From: JAHEJB01 sp041748175
GTDB lineage: Bacteria > Bacteroidota > Rhodothermia > Rhodothermales > Rubricoccaceae
Reading direction: 5' to 3'
Assembly (NCBI GenBank): GCA_041748175.1
Contig: JBGTDU010000005.1
Span: 1 to 16,631, forward strand
DNA: 16,631 bases
The notes beneath the pieces are model-generated. The model saw only the letters and a program-made list of their open reading frames with translations, had not been told where the DNA came from and searched no databases. The position numbers were made by a program, and so were the translations under genes. Below are positions 14,278 through 16,631 of the stretch, in pieces (within the stretch, counting starts at the first letter, position 1; every line of letters begins with the position of its first letter).

Positions 14278-15714
14278 ATGCGCCCAACAATCCTGGCTCT
14301 CACGCTCCTCTTCGCCGCTCCGGCATTCGCCCAACCCTCCGTCGTATCCGACCCCGAATCCCAGCAGGGTGTCTCGCTGACCATTTACAACCAGGGCTTC
14401 GCCGTCGTCCGCGAGGTCCGGCCCATCAATCTCCAGCAGGGAATGAACCTGGTCCGAATCGAGGGCGTGGCGGCGCAAATCGACCCGACGAGCATTTCCA
14501 TCCAGTCGCTCGACCACCCCGGCTCGCTCAGCGTCCGCGAGCAGAATTACCAGTACGACCTCATCGGGACGAACTCGGTGCTGGACAAAGCCGTTGGGCA
14601 GCGCATCCGACTCATCCGCGAAACCCAGAACGGAACGGAGATCGACACGGGTATCCTGCTCTCACAGCCAGCGCAGGGTAGGATTGTGCAACTGGACGAT
14701 GGCCGGGTCCTTGTTAATCCGGGCGGAACGATAGAGCTGATGTCGATGCCCGAAGGATTGCTCAGTCGGCCGTCGCTTCTCTGGCATCTGAACGCTAGCC
14801 GCGGCGGCTCGCACCGCACGGAGGTCGCCTACATGACCAACGGCATCACGTGGAGCGCCGACTATGTGGCCGTCATCGACGAGAGCGAGACCGAAGTGGA
14901 CATGACCGGTTGGGTGACGCTCAATAACCAGAGCGGCGCCACCTACCGCAATGCGGCGCTCCAACTTTTGGCGGGGGATGTTCGACGCATCCAGGATTAT
15001 GAGCGGCCAAATGTGCAGTACGATCGCATCGCGATGGGTGAGATGGCGGCCGCGCCTCCCGCCTTCCAAGAGGAGAGCTTCTTCGAGTACCACCTCTACT
15101 CACTTGATGGCACGACGACGATTCAGGAGCGCGAGACGAAACAGATGGAGCTTCTCGGAGCCGATGGCGTCGGCGTAGTGCGGCGGCTGATCTTCGACGG
15201 CTCGGGAACGTACTTCCCGTTCTACCGCGCGCGGAGACCCGGGGCGGGCGGGGCGACGGAGGAGATGAACGCGGCCATTGTTCTCGGACTGGAGAACTCA
15301 GAATCCAACAGCATGGGCATGCCGCTGCCGAAGGGCAAAGTGCGTGTCTACAAGAAGGACAGCCGCGGCAACCTGCAATTCCTCGGCGAGGACCTCATCA
15401 ACCACACGCCGCGCAACGAGACGATCCGCCTTTACATCGGCGACGCTTTTGATGTTGTGGGGACGCGGCGGCAAACGGCCAACCGTACAATATCGAGCTG
15501 TGTCTCGGAGCAGTCGTATGAGATTCAGGTCCGCAACCGGAAAGAGACGGCCGTGGATGTGGATGTCGTCGAGCGCGTCTGGGGCGATTGGACCATCATC
15601 CAGAAATCGCACGAGTACAGCGATCTGGATTCTCGAACCATTCAGTTCCCCGTCCAGCTTGGCCCCGATGAGACAGAAGAGGTGACCTACACGATTCGCT
15701 TCAGGAGTTGCTAG
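14278..15714 (+). CDS. Secreted DUF4139 domain-containing protein
   Basis: Exported protein of 478 residues and unknown biochemical function, related to the DUF4139 part of the MuiA (mucoidy inhibitor A) family. Residues 1-18 are a signal peptide ending FAQ. The N-terminal region (about 30-165) is beta-rich (SLTIYNQGFAVVREVRPINL). The DUF4139 core starts near 180 with VAYMTNGITWSADYVAVID and the family hallmark LNNQSGATYRNAALQLLAGD (215-233), and ends with FRSC. Unlike longer MuiA proteins there is no coiled-coil DUF4140 region. The frame is open upstream to an ATG at 14170, but those 36 codons are CT-rich repeat, and the signal peptide fixes ATG 14278. A short GTTTGC/GCAAAAC hairpin touches the stop codon. 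Seventy-two nucleotides separate it from the next gene on the same strand. Confidence 0.88.
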   Translation: MRPTILALTLLFAAPAFAQPSVVSDPESQQGVSLTIYNQGFAVVREVRPINLQQGMNLVRIEGVAAQIDPTSISIQSLDHPGSLSVREQNYQYDLIGTNSVLDKAVGQRIRLIRETQNGTEIDTGILLSQPAQGRIVQLDDGRVLVNPGGTIELMSMPEGLLSRPSLLWHLNASRGGSHRTEVAYMTNGITWSADYVAVIDESETEVDMTGWVTLNNQSGATYRNAALQLLAGDVRRIQDYERPNVQYDRIAMGEMAAAPPAFQEESFFEYHLYSLDGTTTIQERETKQMELLGADGVGVVRRLIFDGSGTYFPFYRARRPGAGGATEEMNAAIVLGLENSESNSMGMPLPKGKVRVYKKDSRGNLQFLGEDLINHTPRNETIRLYIGDAFDVVGTRRQTANRTISSCVSEQSYEIQVRNRKETAVDVDVVERVWGDWTIIQKSHEYSDLDSRTIQFPVQLGPDETEEVTYTIRFRSC

Positions 15715-15786
15715 GTTTGCGGCGCAAAACGTAACCGGGCCTTGCGACGAACCGACCACACTGCCTGAAGCTACCTGCCGCTTTTG

Positions 15787-16631
15787 ATGGCTATGCCTAC
15801 GCACGATAGGGAAGCAACTCGCCTTCGAGCCCTCGAAGACGAAAACCAGCAACTCCGTCGATCGGTTGAGGAGCTGTCGCTGCTGAATGAGCTGGCCCGC
15901 GAGATCGGCGCCTCGCTCGACGCCAGCGACGTGATGTCCAAGATCATCCGACTCGCCCAAAAAAGCGTCGAGGCAGAGCAGGGTGTGATTACGCTCGTCA
16001 AGGAGGGCGCCGCCCATCTGATGACGACGCTCGTCCGGACCTCTGGAAGCTCTCCGGAGCAGGGCGCCTATCACATCAACGACAGCCTTCTGGGCTGGAT
16101 GCACCACTACAAACAGCCTCTCCTTCTCAACGATCCGGCCCGCGACCGGCGCTTTAGTGGCGCAAAATGGGACGAGACCATACGCTCGGTTCTTTGCGTG
16201 CCGCTCATGAACCGATCCCGGCTCATCGGCATGCTGACGGTCTTCAACAAGCGAGAGGAGATTGGTTTTACCGAGGACGATCAGCGCCTGCTGGCCATCA
16301 TGGCGGCGCAATCGGCGCAGATCGTGGAGAATGCCCGACTCTACGAGGAGGAAAAGGCACTGCTGCACATTCGAAAGGAAGTCGGCCTCGCCTATGAGAT
16401 TCAGACATCGCTCTTGCCGAAGGCCGCCCCGGATGTGCCCGGGTACGACATTGCGGGCGCCAGTCTTCCCGCTGAGACCGTTGGCGGCGACTACTTCGAT
16501 TACATACCGCTCCGCGACGGTCGCGTAGGCCTGTGCGTGGGCGATGTCTCGGGCAAGGGACTCCCCGCATCGCTGCTGATGGCGAACGTCCAGGCCACGC
16601 TCCGCGGGCAGGCGCCATGGACGGACTCGGT
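15787..16631 (+). CDS. GAF domain + SpoIIE/RsbU-type PP2C phosphatase (truncated by window edge)
   Basis: Signalling protein, probably a serine/threonine phosphatase acting on an anti-sigma-factor antagonist in a partner-switching pathway; the partner is not in the window. The frame is open from ATG 15787 to the last base, 281 codons, with no stop. A short coiled-coil-like stretch (about 8-40) precedes a GAF domain (about 42-187; SLLNELAREIGASLD, VLCVPLMNRSRLIGMLTVFN, FTEDDQRLLAIMAAQ). The phosphatase begins near 198 with AYEIQTSLLPKAAPDVPGYD, then VGGDYFDY with metal ligand Asp235, and VGDVSGKGLPASLLMA with Asp253. At least 100-150 C-terminal residues should lie beyond the window. ATG 15793 is an alternative start; neither has a strong Shine-Dalgarno. 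It follows the DUF4139 gene on the same strand, possibly co-transcribed. Confidence 0.93.
   Translation, partial: MAMPTHDREATRLRALEDENQQLRRSVEELSLLNELAREIGASLDASDVMSKIIRLAQKSVEAEQGVITLVKEGAAHLMTTLVRTSGSSPEQGAYHINDSLLGWMHHYKQPLLLNDPARDRRFSGAKWDETIRSVLCVPLMNRSRLIGMLTVFNKREEIGFTEDDQRLLAIMAAQSAQIVENARLYEEEKALLHIRKEVGLAYEIQTSLLPKAAPDVPGYDIAGASLPAETVGGDYFDYIPLRDGRVGLCVGDVSGKGLPASLLMANVQATLRGQAPWTDS

Noticed and set aside
15298..16368. Long minus-strand open frame (356 codons) across the DUF4139 and phosphatase genes
   Set aside because: It runs antisense through two recognisable plus-strand genes and their gap and resembles no known protein.

Overview
The window is GC-rich, high-coding-density bacterial DNA that most resembles a Bacteroidota member of the Rhodothermia/Rhodothermales type. 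This is an inference from gene content. It rests on a secreted protein with a C-terminal type IX secretion (T9SS) sorting domain, a two-component sensor with a periplasmic beta-propeller and Y_Y_Y domain, a CarboxypepD_reg-like outer-surface protein, a LipA with Bacteroidota-like sequence, and mostly weak Shine-Dalgarno signals. No rRNA, tRNA, CRISPR array, insertion sequence or phage gene was seen.

Layout. Positions 1-207 hold a degenerate array of hairpin-forming repeats. Lysine 6-aminotransferase (lat, minus strand) follows and is divergent from lipoyl synthase (lipA, plus strand). A small putative lipoprotein gene overlaps the lipA stop. It converges on a CarboxypepD_reg-like gene (minus), the two stops sharing one TGATCA palindrome. 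Nucleoside diphosphate kinase (ndk, plus) comes next. A minus-strand two-component pair fills 5253-9080: a LuxR-type response regulator preceded by a large propeller/Y_Y_Y/histidine kinase gene. That sensor gene is broken twice, by a frameshift just after the signal peptide and by an in-frame TGA between propeller and Y_Y_Y domain. On the plus strand follow a secreted Asp-box (BNR) protein with a T9SS C-terminal domain and a secreted protein made almost wholly of ankyrin repeats. A class I aminotransferase (minus) is divergent from a secreted DUF4139 protein (plus). The window ends inside a GAF + SpoIIE-type phosphatase gene that runs off the right edge.

How the genes relate. Housekeeping functions (lipoate synthesis, nucleotide balance, two PLP aminotransferases) alternate with cell-surface/secreted proteins and signalling genes. 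There is no clear multi-gene pathway operon. Only two close same-strand couplings are visible: lipA with the lipoprotein gene, and the sensor with its response regulator.

The most unusual aspects are (1) the doubly disrupted but otherwise open sensor kinase gene, and (2) several families of short repetitive or palindromic DNA at gene borders: GGGCGTGAT-type hairpins, TTGCGT-type inverted repeats, a GATATCC 7-mer array, and purine/pyrimidine-skewed tracts. One pyrimidine tract appears to encode the hydrophobic core of a lipoprotein signal peptide. I found no convincing new multi-gene system.
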